A stretch of 64,000 nt of DNA, taken from assembly GCF_000003815.2 (NCBI RefSeq), contig NC_049981.1, forward strand, positions 15,666,132 to 15,730,131. Direction: 5' to 3'. Numbering within the stretch: position 1 is the stretch's first letter; every line of letters starts with the position of its first letter. Shown here in pieces: positions 11,952-24,207 of this stretch. The stretch is from Branchiostoma floridae (taxonomy: Eukaryota > Chordata > Leptocardii > Amphioxiformes > Branchiostomatidae). The translations under genes and the position numbers were made by a program. The notes beneath the pieces are model-generated. The model had not been told where the DNA came from. It made no database searches and saw nothing but the letters and a program-made list of their open reading frames with translations.

Positions 11952-12631
11952 ACAATTGGTTCTACTGGTTCTGAGCCAAAGCTGTAACCATTTTACCAGA
12001 CCATACAAAATCAAAATGCAATCACAGAAACATGATTAGTTTTTCAAGAAGACAATTTAAAAGAGATTGCTCAAGTTTGGAGTCTTGAGGAAGATGCACT
12101 CCAATCAGGCCCACAGGATGTACATGTGTATGTATTTTAATCACAATTTGCTGGTTGATTCTACTTCTAGGTTCCAGGATTAATTGGGTAACAGGTACTG
12201 TCAATACATCTTATTTTGGGGAAACTCAATTTTGCGGTAAGAGGTAAAGGAGGTTTTCGCGCATATTTTGAGTTTGTGGTAGAAACAATTCTGTTGTACA
12301 ATCATGTAATTTATTGGAGACAACTATTTGTGGTGTCACAAATTTGGGTTGGATAGAGTAACACGAAAATTAAACTGCTGCAAACATTTCAAGATTTACA
12401 GTAGTCTGTGTGACACAAATCTTTGCTGTGCAGGGCTGTTACAGACCCCTGCTTGGAGGGCACTGTTTAATCAGGCTGGGAAACAGGTAGGATTCCAGAC
12501 ATCTTCCACATAAAAGGGCACAAGTTACAAGTAATGATTGGATACACATGTACAGGCACAACTGGAGGCACACACTAGCTAGTGAAGTATAACAAGCCTG
12601 GGAAAGATTTCAGTTTACTGAAAAAGGTAAT

Positions 12632-12633
<2 letters not shown>
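11952..12633. other. No gene seen
   Basis: Short open frames only; no repeat family or exon recognised. The expected 3' exon of HDHD2 (minus strand) was sought here and not found. Confidence 0.45.

Positions 12634-12692
<59 letters not shown>
12634..12692. repeat. (TA)n microsatellite followed by (ATC)n
   Basis: A pure TA run leads into a short ATC run at the 3' edge of the SINE. A second TA run follows the SINE at 13191-13211, so the SINE appears to have inserted into a pre-existing TA array. Confidence 0.9.
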
Positions 12693-12694
<2 letters not shown>

Positions 12695-12699
12695 TCATC

Positions 12700-13191
12700 A
12701 TCATCATCGGTCGACGTGATCAAATGTAGACATGTTCGCACATGTCTACACACGACGGGGTTATACCGCCCCTTACGGGGTGACATACCCTTTCGTAGGC
12801 TAATTACAAGACGGGGATGCGCCAGGTCTCCCGTCCGGGTGAATGATGTAATTCACCATGTGGCTGATACGAGACAGAGGTTCGCCAGGCCTCCATCCGG
12901 GTGATTTGAAGTGAATCACCAACTCCCGACAGAAGGATTTGCACCAACGCACACCGCACCATCGCACGTGTGGGGGTTCTTTAACGTGCATGGGGTATGG
13001 CTCTCCCCATACACGGGACCTCCATTTAACGTCCTATCCGAGGGACGACTCATTTTCACTTGAGTAAAGTGAGGAAAGTCGTGTAAAGTGCCTTTCCCAA
13101 GGGCACAAGACCGGCATCACGGTAGGCGGATTCGAACCGGCGACCTCTCGATCACGGGCCGAATACAATACCACTGTGCTACGCGGCCCCA
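12700..13191 (-). mobile_element. tRNA-derived SINE, second copy
   Basis: Same family as 5457-5951. On the minus strand the head GGGGCCGCGTAGCACAGTGG starts at 13191, with a perfect B box GGTTCGAATCC. The body matches closely from ~12755 onward, including TTAACGTCCTATCCGAGGGA. The 3' part differs from copy 1 by an added ~50-bp segment near 12795-12830. It lies inside a TA microsatellite, so no target duplication can be assigned. Confidence 0.85.
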
Positions 13192-13515
13192 TATATATAT
13201 ATATATATATAGTAGCCCTTGTTCCGTAGTTATCCAAAAGAAAGTTATGTTTTCGGTGCCACTTGTACAACATGACTTTGGATTTTATGATACATATATT
13301 TGCTAAGTGAGTTGGTATCATATATACAAGTGTGATCATTACAAGTTCACATCCTTGAGCTCCTCAACTTGAAGCACATACTACTTGGTAAAACATGAGA
13401 GGGACCTTGTTGCATATCACTTTTGGGACCACATCCTTGTTCATATACAACATAGTTGCTCAAGGCAGTAGTACTAGTTGACTTTATTACACTCTGATGA
13501 AGTCAGCATACTTAC

Positions 13516-16017
13516 ATCACCAATCATCAGTGCATCCTCTGGAGCACAACCTAAAGTTTTCACTGCCTCTCTGAAAAATGTTGTCTCTGGTTTCCCCACA
13601 ACTGTCGCTGTGACATCAGTAGCGTACTCCAGCCCAGTAACAAACGGCCCAGGTCCTAAAGACAAGCCGTCACTCTTCTTGTAGTATCTGGCCTTGTGGA
13701 TAGCTATAAGTGGTGCTCCCTCTAGCAGGAGTCTGAGGTATTACAAAGAACCTGTCAGAGTTGTTCTGAGAAGTTTGAGTCACTAAACTTAGGTTTACAG
13801 TTAACCTGTACAACCATCAACAAAAACTATATGCCAAATAGCAGTTACTCAAGCAACTGAATGTGATTTTGGAAAATCTGCTTTTTGTTTACTTATTACC
13901 TGGATGTCTAAACTTCATCGATGTGTCAAAACACATACTTACACCCATATACCATATAATAATTGGTGTAATACATGTATAACTCATGCTAGTGTGCTGA
14001 TCAAAGCCATATTCTATTCAACTATCTATTTTTTGTATGACAGTCTATAATCATCTGCCACATTACACTGTAAGTCAGACAGCCTGAAACTGATATGCAA
14101 ACAAGTAGAAGTACCAAAATAATACATTAAAGAAATTTGCTCCACTTCTTTGAACATGTACAAATGGATCAAGTCAACTCTCCATACCTGAAAGCATCAT
14201 TGAGAGGTCTGTAGTTAAACTTGTCCGGTGCCAATCCAATTACTACAGCATTGGGGTTGGTAGTATCAATACCTGGATGAAACAACAAGAAAAATTCTGT
14301 AGTTAAAACTAGCAGAAAGGCAACATTTGGAAGTAAATACAGCATATTTCACTCCCCGTGCAAACATTGACTGTTCCATGTCGACCTTTTGCAGAAATAA
14401 ACCATCCTTAAATTTTACTTCTAATAATACATGCACATGGACTAGCCCAACACCATCACACTCCAACTTTGAATTTTTCAAATGGGCTCTTCCAAATACC
14501 CCCAAGCTAAAAAAAATAGACAAGTTCACAAGAATATAGAGCTATATGTCATAATGACTTGCTATCTAACCTTCAAAGTCTGGTAGTGCTGAATCCTGTA
14601 CAAACAACATGGGCCGCACCTTCAGCTCTTCTACTAAGTTTCTTGCTGCAGTTAAAGAAGTGAAGACCTCCTCTGGTTGGACATCAAATCCCAGCTTCTG
14701 CAATCTCAAATTCCATAACAATTCCATTGCATTTAACAAGGTTGACTTGACATAATTGTACTTACCAATGATATCTAAAACAGGGGCATCATAAAATTTC
14801 TGCAACTTATGATCTATTGCTAATTCTTGAAGCTGAGATTATTGTGGTTGTAGGTCTCAATAACATCATAACATGCATAATTAGCATCACACGAGGAGTA
14901 GACTGCTCCAATTTTCCAATTGTTTCGGAAATTACATTTCAACTTCCAACTTTTCAACTTTAAGATGTTAATAAGTTTGACATTTGCACTGGGTGGTGAT
15001 ATGCTATGATCAAAGAAGTTGAGAAAGGAATCATTAAGACAGTCAAGATTAATTCTATATTAACCTTTGAAAGGTTTACTACATTTGATACCTACTAGTA
15101 CCATCAGGGACAGGGACAGTTCAAACAACAGTTGTACTGTAAATAATTGACCTCTTTGCATCAACCTTGTCTTAATGCATCGTCTTACTTTTGTTTTCTA
15201 TTGGACCATCTACAATTTGTTTCAAGCTCCTTTACATATTTATTCAATTACTAAGGGTGCTGACCGTACTGTTCAACAGACCTTGCTCAATGTCACTGAC
15301 AAGGTAGTGGATTCTACCTTAAAATGCCTGGCTGTCTCCAAAATCATATCTTGCTGCTTGAGTAACTCCTAATCAATTAGAGTACTTTAGAGGGAAGATA
15401 ATGATTTTAAATGGTACATGAAGCTACATAACATGTTTGCATGTATCTTTAGGATAATACTATGGGCACCTGTTAAAATACACACCTGTCCACCAGCATT
15501 TGCTTGGACTCCTTTGTTGTGTTGGTGACAAACTTGACCTTCAGAGGACACTGCCTGAGTCTGCGGTAGAAAACAATACATTTACAAACCTGATAAGCCT
15601 GATGCCTAAATAAAATAAATATCTGGACATTACTTAAAAGGTGAAGATATCTTTTCATTCTATTCATCACAAGAACCATTTACTAGTAATAAGGACTGTC
15701 ACTGATAAGTTAAAGGTATATATTGAGCAATCGTTGACATCAAATGTCATTTGGTCAGTCATGATTGTTTGCTCTGCTTCAGTTTACATGCCCATCAGCC
15801 GAGTATATTACTTGGTTGGAGTTAAAATGTCAAGATTCAGTTATCAACAATTTACAAAGCTTACATGTATGGCCAGTGTATTAAGCAGCTTCTACTGTAC
15901 TATAAATAATCTCCACCTCCTGAGGGCCTCCACAGCCCCGGGTATGACCGTGTCTTCCACATGGAGAGTCCCGCTCAAATCCACCAACACCGCACTGAGC
16001 CTACCTGTAGTGGTCAT
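13516..16017 (-). CDS. HDHD2: HDHD2-like haloacid dehalogenase family protein (3' end missing)
   Basis: Five minus-strand exons with GT-AG borders join in frame: 15917-16017 (start codon at 16017, giving [19 protein letters not shown]), 15486-15560, 14571-14704, 14188-14272 and 13516-13732. The product matches vertebrate HDHD2 along its length: [11 protein letters not shown] (HAD motif I), [61 protein letters not shown] and ending at MIGD. As in the known protein, motif I reads DLSGT, so the second aspartate of the usual HAD DxD is replaced; catalytic ability is therefore uncertain. HAD proteins act mostly as small-molecule phosphatases. The last exon(s), about 60 residues beginning DCRDDVGG in relatives, could not be found between 1 and 13515 although the donor GTAAGT after exon 5 is good. 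They may lie left of the window or have been lost. Confidence 0.93.
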
Positions 16018-16435
16018 CAGGCACCTGGCTGGGACACATGGGGCAACCGTAAGGTAAGTTGTAAATGCCTTAGAAGAAAGTGAATTGTGTCCACTCCACG
16101 TACAGTTCGCATTGAAATGGTCAACGCAAAATTGCAAACAATTAACCTGTGACCATGATAATGTCAAGAATTGAAGCACCAATATGCTACTTTTCCTCTT
16201 TATGTTCTTGAATTCTGCTCTAGATCGATCTCCTCGTACCTCGTAATGTTATCCACACGCATGCATGCCTTAGATGCTAACAAGAAAATTGACGTGAACT
16301 CCATACCTCTGGTTAACATGAATAGTTTAGTGAAGATAAACAGTAAGTGACTCCAGCACAAATGTCGCGCGAAAAGTACTAAAGAGGTTACAGGTCAAAG
16401 GTTAAAGAGGGCAGCTGAACAGCTAATCCAAGTAA

Positions 16436-17952
16436 GGGACCGTACGGCATTTAGCGAGGGGGGAGGGCCGGTCGCCAGGGGGGGGAGGGCCAAGCAAAAA
16501 AATATTTTGCCAGGGGGAGGGCCTAGCAAATTTTTTTTTACTTGGGGGGAGGGCCAAGCAAAAAAAAAATAGCTTGGTCTGCCAGCAAAATATGTCCCTT
16601 AAAATCCAAGAAACGGCGTTTCAGAGGGTCAAGATTTCAAAATTTTTCTGGACCTCTGCCAGGGATCGCCCGAGGTTGGCGCTCGGGATACAGTGAAAAT
16701 GCGAAAGGGAGGGGGCGGGGCTTATGCATGACGCCCTCGAAAACCTTCTTCACGTCCAGAAATGTTATTAAACTCTAAACGCAAAATTTACCCCTGTCTT
16801 ATTGCCCTCAAAATGTAAGAAATGGCGTTTCAGAGTTCGAGGGTAAATATTTGCAAATTTCCCTGGATCCCTTTTGACGTGACCGGCCTCGCGCCTTTGA
16901 TGACCGACATCGTGATAATGTGTTTGGGGGGGATTTAATTTTGTATTTCTAAATTGAAATGCTATTAAAGTTAGCTTTGTTTGTCAGCAAAATATCTCCT
17001 CAAACTGAAGGAAATAGCTTTAGGAAAATTCTCCCGGACCTACCTTGCGATTCTTCGTGCCTTTGGCGCCGAACATGGTGTTCGGAATGTCGTTCTCAAA
17101 AACTTGAAACCCTCGTATTTTTTTTATAGAAATGTCATCTAACCAGCAAATTTTCCCATAAAAAAGCAATGCAGGAAATCGTGGCAAAAAAAGCGTGGCA
17201 TTTCTAAAAGATTTCCTGCAAGTCTGCGGTCTCACGCCCGCCGGCGGCTAGAGAGAGGCGACCGGTCTTACCCCGCCGTGGGAAAATCAGCGTCACGCGT
17301 CGGCGCCCCCCTCCCCACTACAGTTTTGGAAGTCGAATCGTGCTGTCGTTTTGGTTTTCATTTTTCCCCCCGATTTACCGTAAGTTATTACCACCACAGA
17401 ACCAAGAAAAAGTCCAAAATATATGTAAATTGAAAATAGTTTCCGTCAAGCCGCTCAGGCCCGCGAGCCGCAAGTTGCAATACGTAAATTTAGGGAGCGG
17501 GGCGCGCGCCGCTTCGTGGCGCAAATCTACTAGAAATCCAGGTACAAATGCTTTTTAGGTGTTGTTTTAATATCAAAACAATGAAATAGCTTCTATAAAG
17601 CAAATATTTATGCCTCTATGAAGCAGATATTTATCCCTCTATTAAGCAGATATTTTGAGCCATTCTGTTTTCCTTTTTTTACTAGGGGTGAGAGATCTGC
17701 TTCTCGATGAAAATCATGAAAAAGTATGACGCAAAGCACATTTCCAAATGCGGGAGCGCAGTGTTTTATTGTCGTCTTGAATATTTTTTTTTTCAAAGTT
17801 GATAGGAGGGGGGAGGGCCAAGCAAAAATATTTTGTCTTGGGGGGAGGGCCTAGCAAAAAAAAATTTACCTGGGGGGAGGGCCATGCAAAAATTTTTTGA
17901 CCCGACCCTCTGGCGACCGGCCCTCCCCCCTCACTAAACGCCGTACGGTCCC
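16436..17952. mobile_element. Harbinger-like MITE, 1517 bp, with G-rich subterminal repeats
   Basis: Both ends read GGGACCGTACGGC inward and are flanked by TAA (16433-16435 and 17953-17955). A 3-bp TWA duplication is typical of the PIF/Harbinger superfamily. The inverted repeat runs ~90-110 bp and includes GGGGGGAGGGCC followed by AAGCAAAA, repeated three times at each end in opposite orientation. The interior is coding-free and carries reverse-complement copies of the CGTTTCAGAGGGTC module also seen at 3190-3800. The superfamily call rests only on the ends and the TAA. Confidence 0.8.
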
Positions 17953-18092
17953 TAACGTTATCTTTTAGCAACTCAAGTGACTTTTTATCAACTGATAAAA
18001 TTGTGTTAAAAAAATCGCCCGATTGACATTGTTTTTTGTCCCTTTGCTCATGACTTTAAAAAATAATTTTTCACTGTGTTCTGTCTCCGGTA

Positions 18093-18145
18093 AAATATTT
18101 TTCGTAGTGCTGCAACCGTTGTGCGCTGAAACCGGAAGTGACGCG
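18093..18145 (+). promoter_or_regulatory. Promoter-like block, left copy (ETS motif)
   Basis: A 26-bp stretch at 18093-18118 (beginning AAATATTTTTCGTAGTGC) is identical to the complement of 26131-26156. Next comes AAACCGGAAGTGACGCG (18129-18145), identical to the complement of 26091-26107. CCGGAAGT is the ETS/GABP consensus and TGACGCG resembles a CRE half-site. On the plus strand the block points into the minisatellite array. Promoter activity is inferred from motifs only. Confidence 0.5.
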
Positions 18146-18289
18146 CGTATACGTGACTCCTGACCTTTCTGCTTGCTTCTTGGAATATGTTACTGCGCAG
18201 ACTCCAACACTTAGTGTGATTCGCTCGGGCAAGGAGGCTCGGGCTACCACCGGTGTACTACATCTTTAATAGACAGCATCTTTCATTTA

Positions 18290-21200
18290 ACTACAGGCCA
18301 GGTGAGACACTGTACATGTCAGTAAGGTGTGTTATCTTTTCATGCAGGCCAAGTGAGACGCTGTACAGGTGTGTAAAGTGCATTTCCATTGTCTACAAGT
18401 ACAGCCCAGGTCAGACCCTGTAACGTTACATGCCAGCGTCTACAGGCCAGGTAAGACACTGTAGAGGTAGCTAAGGTGTGTTTGAACAGTGTTTCCATTG
18501 TCTACAGGCCAGGTGAGACTCTGTACAGGTGTGTAAGGTGTGTTTCCATTGTCTACAGGCCAGGTGAGACCCTGTACAGGCGTGTAAGATGTGTTTCAAT
18601 TGTCTACAGGCCAGGTAAGACACTGCAGAGGTAGCTAAGGTGAACCCGTACAAGTGTGTAAGGTGTGTTTCAATAGTCTACAGGCCAGGTGAAACTCTGT
18701 ACAGGTAACTAAGGCGTGTTTCCATAGTCTACAGGCCAGGTAAGACACTGTAGAGGTAGCTAAGGTGTGTTTCCATTGTCTACAGGCCAGGTGAGACTCT
18801 GTACAGGCGTGTAAGGTGTGTTTCAATTGTCTACAGGCCAGGTGAGACCCTGTACAGGTGTGTAACTTATTGTAAGGTGTGTTTCCATAGTCTACAGGCC
18901 AGGTGAACCCGTACAAGTGTGTAAGGTGTGTTTCAATAGTCTACAGGCCAGGTGAGACTCTGTACAGGTAACTAAGGTGTGTTTCCATTGTCTACAGGCC
19001 AGGTGAGACTCTGTACAGGCGTGTAAGGTGTGTTTCAATTGTCTACAGGCCAGGTGAGACCCTGTACAGGTGTGTAACTTATTGTAAGGTGTGTTTCCAT
19101 AGTCTACAGGCCAGGTGAACCCGTACAAGTGTGTAAGGTGTGTTTCAATAGTCTACAGGCCAGGTGAGACTCTGTACAGGTAACTAAGGTGTGTTTCCAT
19201 AGTCTACAGGCCAGGTAAGACACTGTAGAGGTAGCTAAGGTGTTTCTCCATTGTCTATAGGCCAGGTAACACACTGTAGTGGTAGCTAAGGTGTGTTTCC
19301 ATAGTCTACGGGCCAGGTGATACCCTGTACAGGTGTGTAAGGTGTGTTTCCATAGTCTACAGGCCAGGTGAACCCGTACAAGTGTGTAAGGTGTGTTTCA
19401 ATAGTCTACAGGCCAGGTGAGACTCTGTACAGGTAACTAAGGTGTGTTTCCATAGTCTACAGGCCAGGTAAGACACTGTAGAGGTAGCTAAGGTGTTTCT
19501 CCATTGTCTATAGGCCAGGTAACACACTGTAGTGGTAGCTAAGGTGTGTTTCCATAGTCTACGGGCCAGGTGATACCCTGTACAGGTGTGTAAGGTGTGT
19601 TTCCATAGTCTACAGGCCAGGTGAACCCGTACAAGTGTGTAAGGTGTGTTTCAATAGTCTACAGGCCAGGTGAAACTCTGTACAGGTAACTAAGGCGTGT
19701 TTCCATAGTCTACAGGCCAGGTAAGACACTGTAGAGGTAGCTAAGGTGTGTTTCCATTGTCTACAGGCCAGGTGAGACTCTCTACAGGTGTGTAAGATGT
19801 GTTTCCATAGTCTACAGGCCAGGTGAGACACTGTAAAGGTAACAAAGGTGTGTTTCCATCGTCTACGGGCCAGGTGAGACTCTGTTCAGGTGTGTAAGGT
19901 GTGTTTCAATTGTCTACAGGCCAGGTAAGACACCGTACTGGTAGTTAAGGTAGGTTTCCTTTGACTTAAGACCAGGTAAGACACTGTACAGGTGAGTAAG
20001 GTGTGTTTCTTTGACAACAGACTAGGTAAGACACCGTACAGGCAAGTAAGGTGCGTTTCTTTGACTACAGACCAGGTAAGACACCGTACAGGTGAGTAAG
20101 GTAAAGTTCATTTGACTATAGACCAGGTAGGACATCTACAGGTGAGTAAGGTGCATTTCCTTTGGCGACACACCAGGTAAGACACCGTACAGGTAATTAA
20201 GGTGTGTTTCCTTTAACGACACACCAGTCAAGACACCGTACAGGTAAATTAGGTGTGTATCCTTTAAAGACACATCAGTCAAGACACCGTACAGGTAAAT
20301 AAGGTGTGTTTCCTTTGACGACACACCAGGTAAAACACCGTACAGGTGAGTAAGGTAAGTTTCATTTGACTGTAGACCAGGTAGGACATCTACAGGTGAG
20401 TAAGATGCGTTTCCTTTGGCGACACACCAGGTAAGACACCGTATAGGTGAGTAAGGTGAGTTTTATTTGACAATAGACCAGGTAGGACATCTACAGGTGA
20501 GTAAGGTGCGTTTCCTTTGGCGACACACCAGGTAAGATACCGTATAGGTGAGTAAGGTGAGTTTTATTTGACAATAGACCAGGTAAGACACCGTATAGGT
20601 GAGTAAGGTGTGTTTCTTTGACTACAGACCAGGTAAGACACCGTACAGGTGAGTATGGTGTGTTTCCTTTGACTATGAAACAGGTAAGACACTATACAGG
20701 TGAGTAAGGTGTGTTTTGTTGACTACAGATTAGGTAAGACACCGTACAGGTGAGTAAGGTGCCTTTGCTTTGCCTATAGACCATGTATGGCATTAAAAAG
20801 GTGAGTATGGTGTCTTTCCTTTGCCTATACACCAGATAAGGCATTATACAGGTGAGCAAGGTGTTTTGGCTTTGCCTATAGACCAGATAGGGCATTATAC
20901 AGGTGAGTAAGGTGCCTTTCCTTTGCCTATAAACCAGATAGGGCATTATACAGGCAAGTATGGTGTCTTTTCTTTGCGTATGAAGCAGATAGGGCATCAT
21001 ACAGGTGAGTAAGGTGCCCTTCCTTTGCCTATAGATCAGATAGGGCATTATACAGGTGAGCAAGGTGTTTTGGCTTTGCCTATAGACCAGATAGGGCATT
21101 ATACAGATGAGTAAGGTGTCCTTTCTTTGATTATAGTTCAGATGGGACATTATACAGGTAAGTATGGTGTCTTTCCTTTGCCTATGGACCAGATAGGGCA

Positions 21201-21391
21201 TTAAACAGTTAAGTATGGTGTCTTTCCTTTGCCTATAAAGCAGACAGGGCATCATACAGGTGAGTGATGTGCCCTTCCTTTGCCTATAGATCAGATAGGG
21301 AATTATACAGGTGAGTACAGTCTCATAGTGTCTTTCCTTTGCCTATAGACCAGATTAGGCATTATACAGGTGAGTATGGTCATTTATAAAG
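18290..21391 (+). repeat. Giant minisatellite, left arm, about 60 units of ~51 bp
   Basis: Units drift along the arm. Outer type (18290-19960): TTTCCATTGTCTACAG, then GCCAGGTGAGAC, then TCTGTACAGGTGTGTAAGG. Middle type (19960-20800): TTTCCTTTGACTACAG, ACCAGGTAAGAC, ACCGTACAGGTGAGTAAGG. Inner type (20800-21390): TTTCCTTTGCCTATAG, ACCAGATAGGGC, ATTATACAGGTGAGTAAGG. Outer units also form higher-order repeats of ~225-260 bp, marked by AACCCGTACAAGTGTG at 18643, 18905, 19129, 19369 and 19623. On this strand most units contain a pyrimidine-rich AG and one or two near-consensus 5' splice sites. Open frames on the minus strand (17-residue periodicity) reflect 51 = 3 x 17 and are not evidence of protein. 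Confidence 0.95.
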
Positions 21392-24107
21392 ACACCATAG
21401 TAACTGTACTCACCTGTATGATGCCTAATCTGTTTTATAGGCAAAGGAATATATCTTAGTGACCCTACTCACCTGAATAATGCCTTACCTGGTCTATAGG
21501 CAGAGGAAGGACACCTTACTCACCTTTATAATGCCCTATCTGCCTTATAGGCAAAGCAAAGACACCACAGTGATCATATTCACCTGTATAATACCCTATC
21601 TGGTCTATAGGCAAAGGAAAGACACCATACTTACCTGTATAATGCCCCATCTGGACTATAATCAAAGAAGAGACATCTTACTCACCTGTATAATGCCCAA
21701 TCTGGTCTATAGGCAAAGGAAAGACATCTTACTTGCCTGTATAATGCCCTATATGGTCTATAGTCAAAGGACAGACACCATAGGGACCGTACTCACCTGT
21801 GTAATGCCCTATTTGGTCTATAATCAAAGGAAGGGCACCTTACTCACCTGTATAATGCCCTGTCTGCTTTATAGGCAAAGGAAAGACACCATACTTAACT
21901 GTTTAATGCCCTATCTGGTCCGTAGGCAAAGAAGAGATATCTTACTCACCTGTATAATGCCCAATCTGGTCTATAGGCAAAGGAAAGACATCTTACTTGC
22001 CTGTATAATGCCCTATATGGTCTATAGTCAAAGGACAGACACCATAGGGACCGTACTCACCTGTGTAATGCCCTATTTGGTCTATAATCAAATGAAAGAC
22101 ACCTTACTCACCTGTATAATGCCCTATCTGGTCTATAGGCAAAGGAAAGACATGTTTCTCACCTGTATAATGCCCTACATGGTCTATAGGCAAAGGAAAG
22201 GCACCTTACTCACCTGTATAATGCCCTATCTGGTGTATAGGCAAAAGAAAGACACCTTACTTAACTGTATAATGCCCTATGTGGTCTATAGGCAAAGGAA
22301 AGGCATCCTATTCACCTGTATAATGCCCTATCTGGTCTATAGGCAAAGAAAGGGCACCTTACTCACCTGTATAATGACCTACATGGTCAATAGGCAAAGG
22401 AAAGGCACCTTACTCACCTGTATAATGCCCTATTTGGTCTATAGGCAAAGGAAAGACACCTCACTCACCTGTATAATGCCTTATCTGGTCTATAGGCAAA
22501 TGAAAGACACCTTACTCACATGTATAATGCCCTATCTGGTATATAGGCAAAGGCAAAACACCTTACTCACCTGTATAATGCCTTATCTGGTCTATAGGCA
22601 AAGGAAAGACACCGTACTCACCTGTATAATGCCTACATGGTCTATAGGCAAAGGAAAGGCACCTTACTCACCTGTACGGTGTCTTACCTAGTCTGTAGTC
22701 AAAGAAACACACGTTACTCACCTGTACAGTGTCTTATCTGTGTCATAGTCAAAGGAAAGACACCATAGGGACCGTACTCACCTGTGTAATGCCCTATTTG
22801 GTCTATAATCAAAGGAAGGGCACCTTACGCACCTGTATAATGCCCTAAATGGTCTATAGGCAAAGGAAAGACATGTTTCTCACCTGTATAATGCCCTACA
22901 TGGTCTATAGGCAAAGGAAAGGCACCTTACTCACCTGTATAATGCCCTATCTGGTGTATAGGCAAAAGAAAGACACCTTACTTAACTGTATAATGCCCTA
23001 TGTGGTCTATAGGCAAAAGGAAAGCGCCCCCTTTTCACCTGTTATAATGCCCTATCTGGTCTATAGGCAAAGAAAGGGCACCTTACTCACCTGTATAATG
23101 ACCTACATGGTCAATAGGCAAAGGAAAGGCACCTTACTCACCTGTATAATGCCCTATTTGGTCTATAGGCAAAGGAAAGACACCTCACTCACCTGTATAA
23201 TGCCTTATCTGGTCTATAGGCAAATGAAAGGCACCTTACTCACCTGTATAATGCCCTATTTGGTCTATAGGCAAAGGAAAGACACCTCACTCACCTGTAT
23301 AATGCCTTATCTGGTCTATAGGCAAATGAAAGACACCTTACTCACATGTATAATGCCCTATCTGGTCTATAGGCAAAGGCAAAACACCTTACTCACCTGT
23401 ATGATGCCTTATCTGGTCTATAGGCAAAGAAAAGACACCGTACTCACCTGTATAATGCCTACATGGTCTATAGTCAAAGGAAAGGCACCTTACTCACCTG
23501 TACGGTGTCTTACCTGGTCCATAGTCAAATGAAACTCACCTTACTCACCTGTGCGGTGTCTTACCTAGTCTGTAGTCAAAGGAACACATGTTACTCACCT
23601 GTACAGTGTCTTACCAGTTTCATAGTCAAAGGAAACACACCTTACTCACCTGTACTGTGTCTTACCTGGTGTGTCGTCGAAGGAAACACACCTTACACAC
23701 CTGTAGATGTCTTACCTGGTCTATAGTCAAATGAAACTCACCTTACTCACCTGTACGGTGTTTTACCTGGTGTGTCGTCAAAGGATACACACCTTATTTA
23801 CCTGTAAGGTGTCTTGACTGGTGTGTTGTTAAAAGAAACACACCTTAATTACCTGTACGGTGTCTTGACTGGTGTGTCGTTAAAGGAAATACACCTTAAT
23901 TACCTGTACGGTGTCTTACCTGGTGTGTCGTCAAAGGAAAGACACCGTACTTACCTGTTGAATGCCCTATCTGGTCTATAGGCAAAGGAAAGACACCATA
24001 CTTACCTGTATAATTCCCCATCTGAACCATAATCAAAGAAAAGACATCTTACTCACCTGTATAATGCCCTACATGGTCTATAGGCAAAGGAAAGACACCT
24101 TACTCAC
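21392..24107 (-). repeat. Giant minisatellite, right arm (inverted), about 53 units of ~51 bp
   Basis: The orientation flips at a centre near 21392, where CAGGTGAGTATGGTC meets its near-complement around a short ATTTATAAAGA spacer. The plus strand then reads TATAATGCCCTATCTGGTCT, ATAGGCAAAGGAAAGACACC, TTACTCACCTG. Blocks of middle-type units return at ~22670-22750 and 23480-23945. About 0.7 kb is duplicated in tandem within the arm (22081-22690 versus 22805-23480, nearly identical), showing recent expansion. A 403-codon plus-strand frame at 21480-22691 and a 227-codon frame at 22849-23532 are products of the 17-codon repeat. The array runs into the assembly gap. Confidence 0.95.
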
Positions 24108-24207
24108 NNNNNNNNNNNNNNNNNNNNNNNNNNNNNNNNNNNNNNNNNNNNNNNNNNNNNNNNNNNNNNNNNNNNNNNNNNNNNNNNNNNNNNNNNNNNN
24201 NNNNNNN
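24108..24207. other. Assembly gap, exactly 100 N
   Basis: Exactly 100 undetermined bases at the edge of the array, a common placeholder for a gap of unknown size. The true array length and the outer part of the right arm are therefore unknown. Confidence 0.97.

Noticed and set aside
18471-19831. Minus-strand frames with repeated HLACRQWKHTLHTCTES-type units
   Set aside because: A 51-bp repeat with no stop in one frame; no start context, no splice logic, antisense to the splice-like signals.
18290-24107. CRISPR array
   Set aside because: Units are contiguous 51-bp tandem repeats without unique spacers, in a eukaryotic context.
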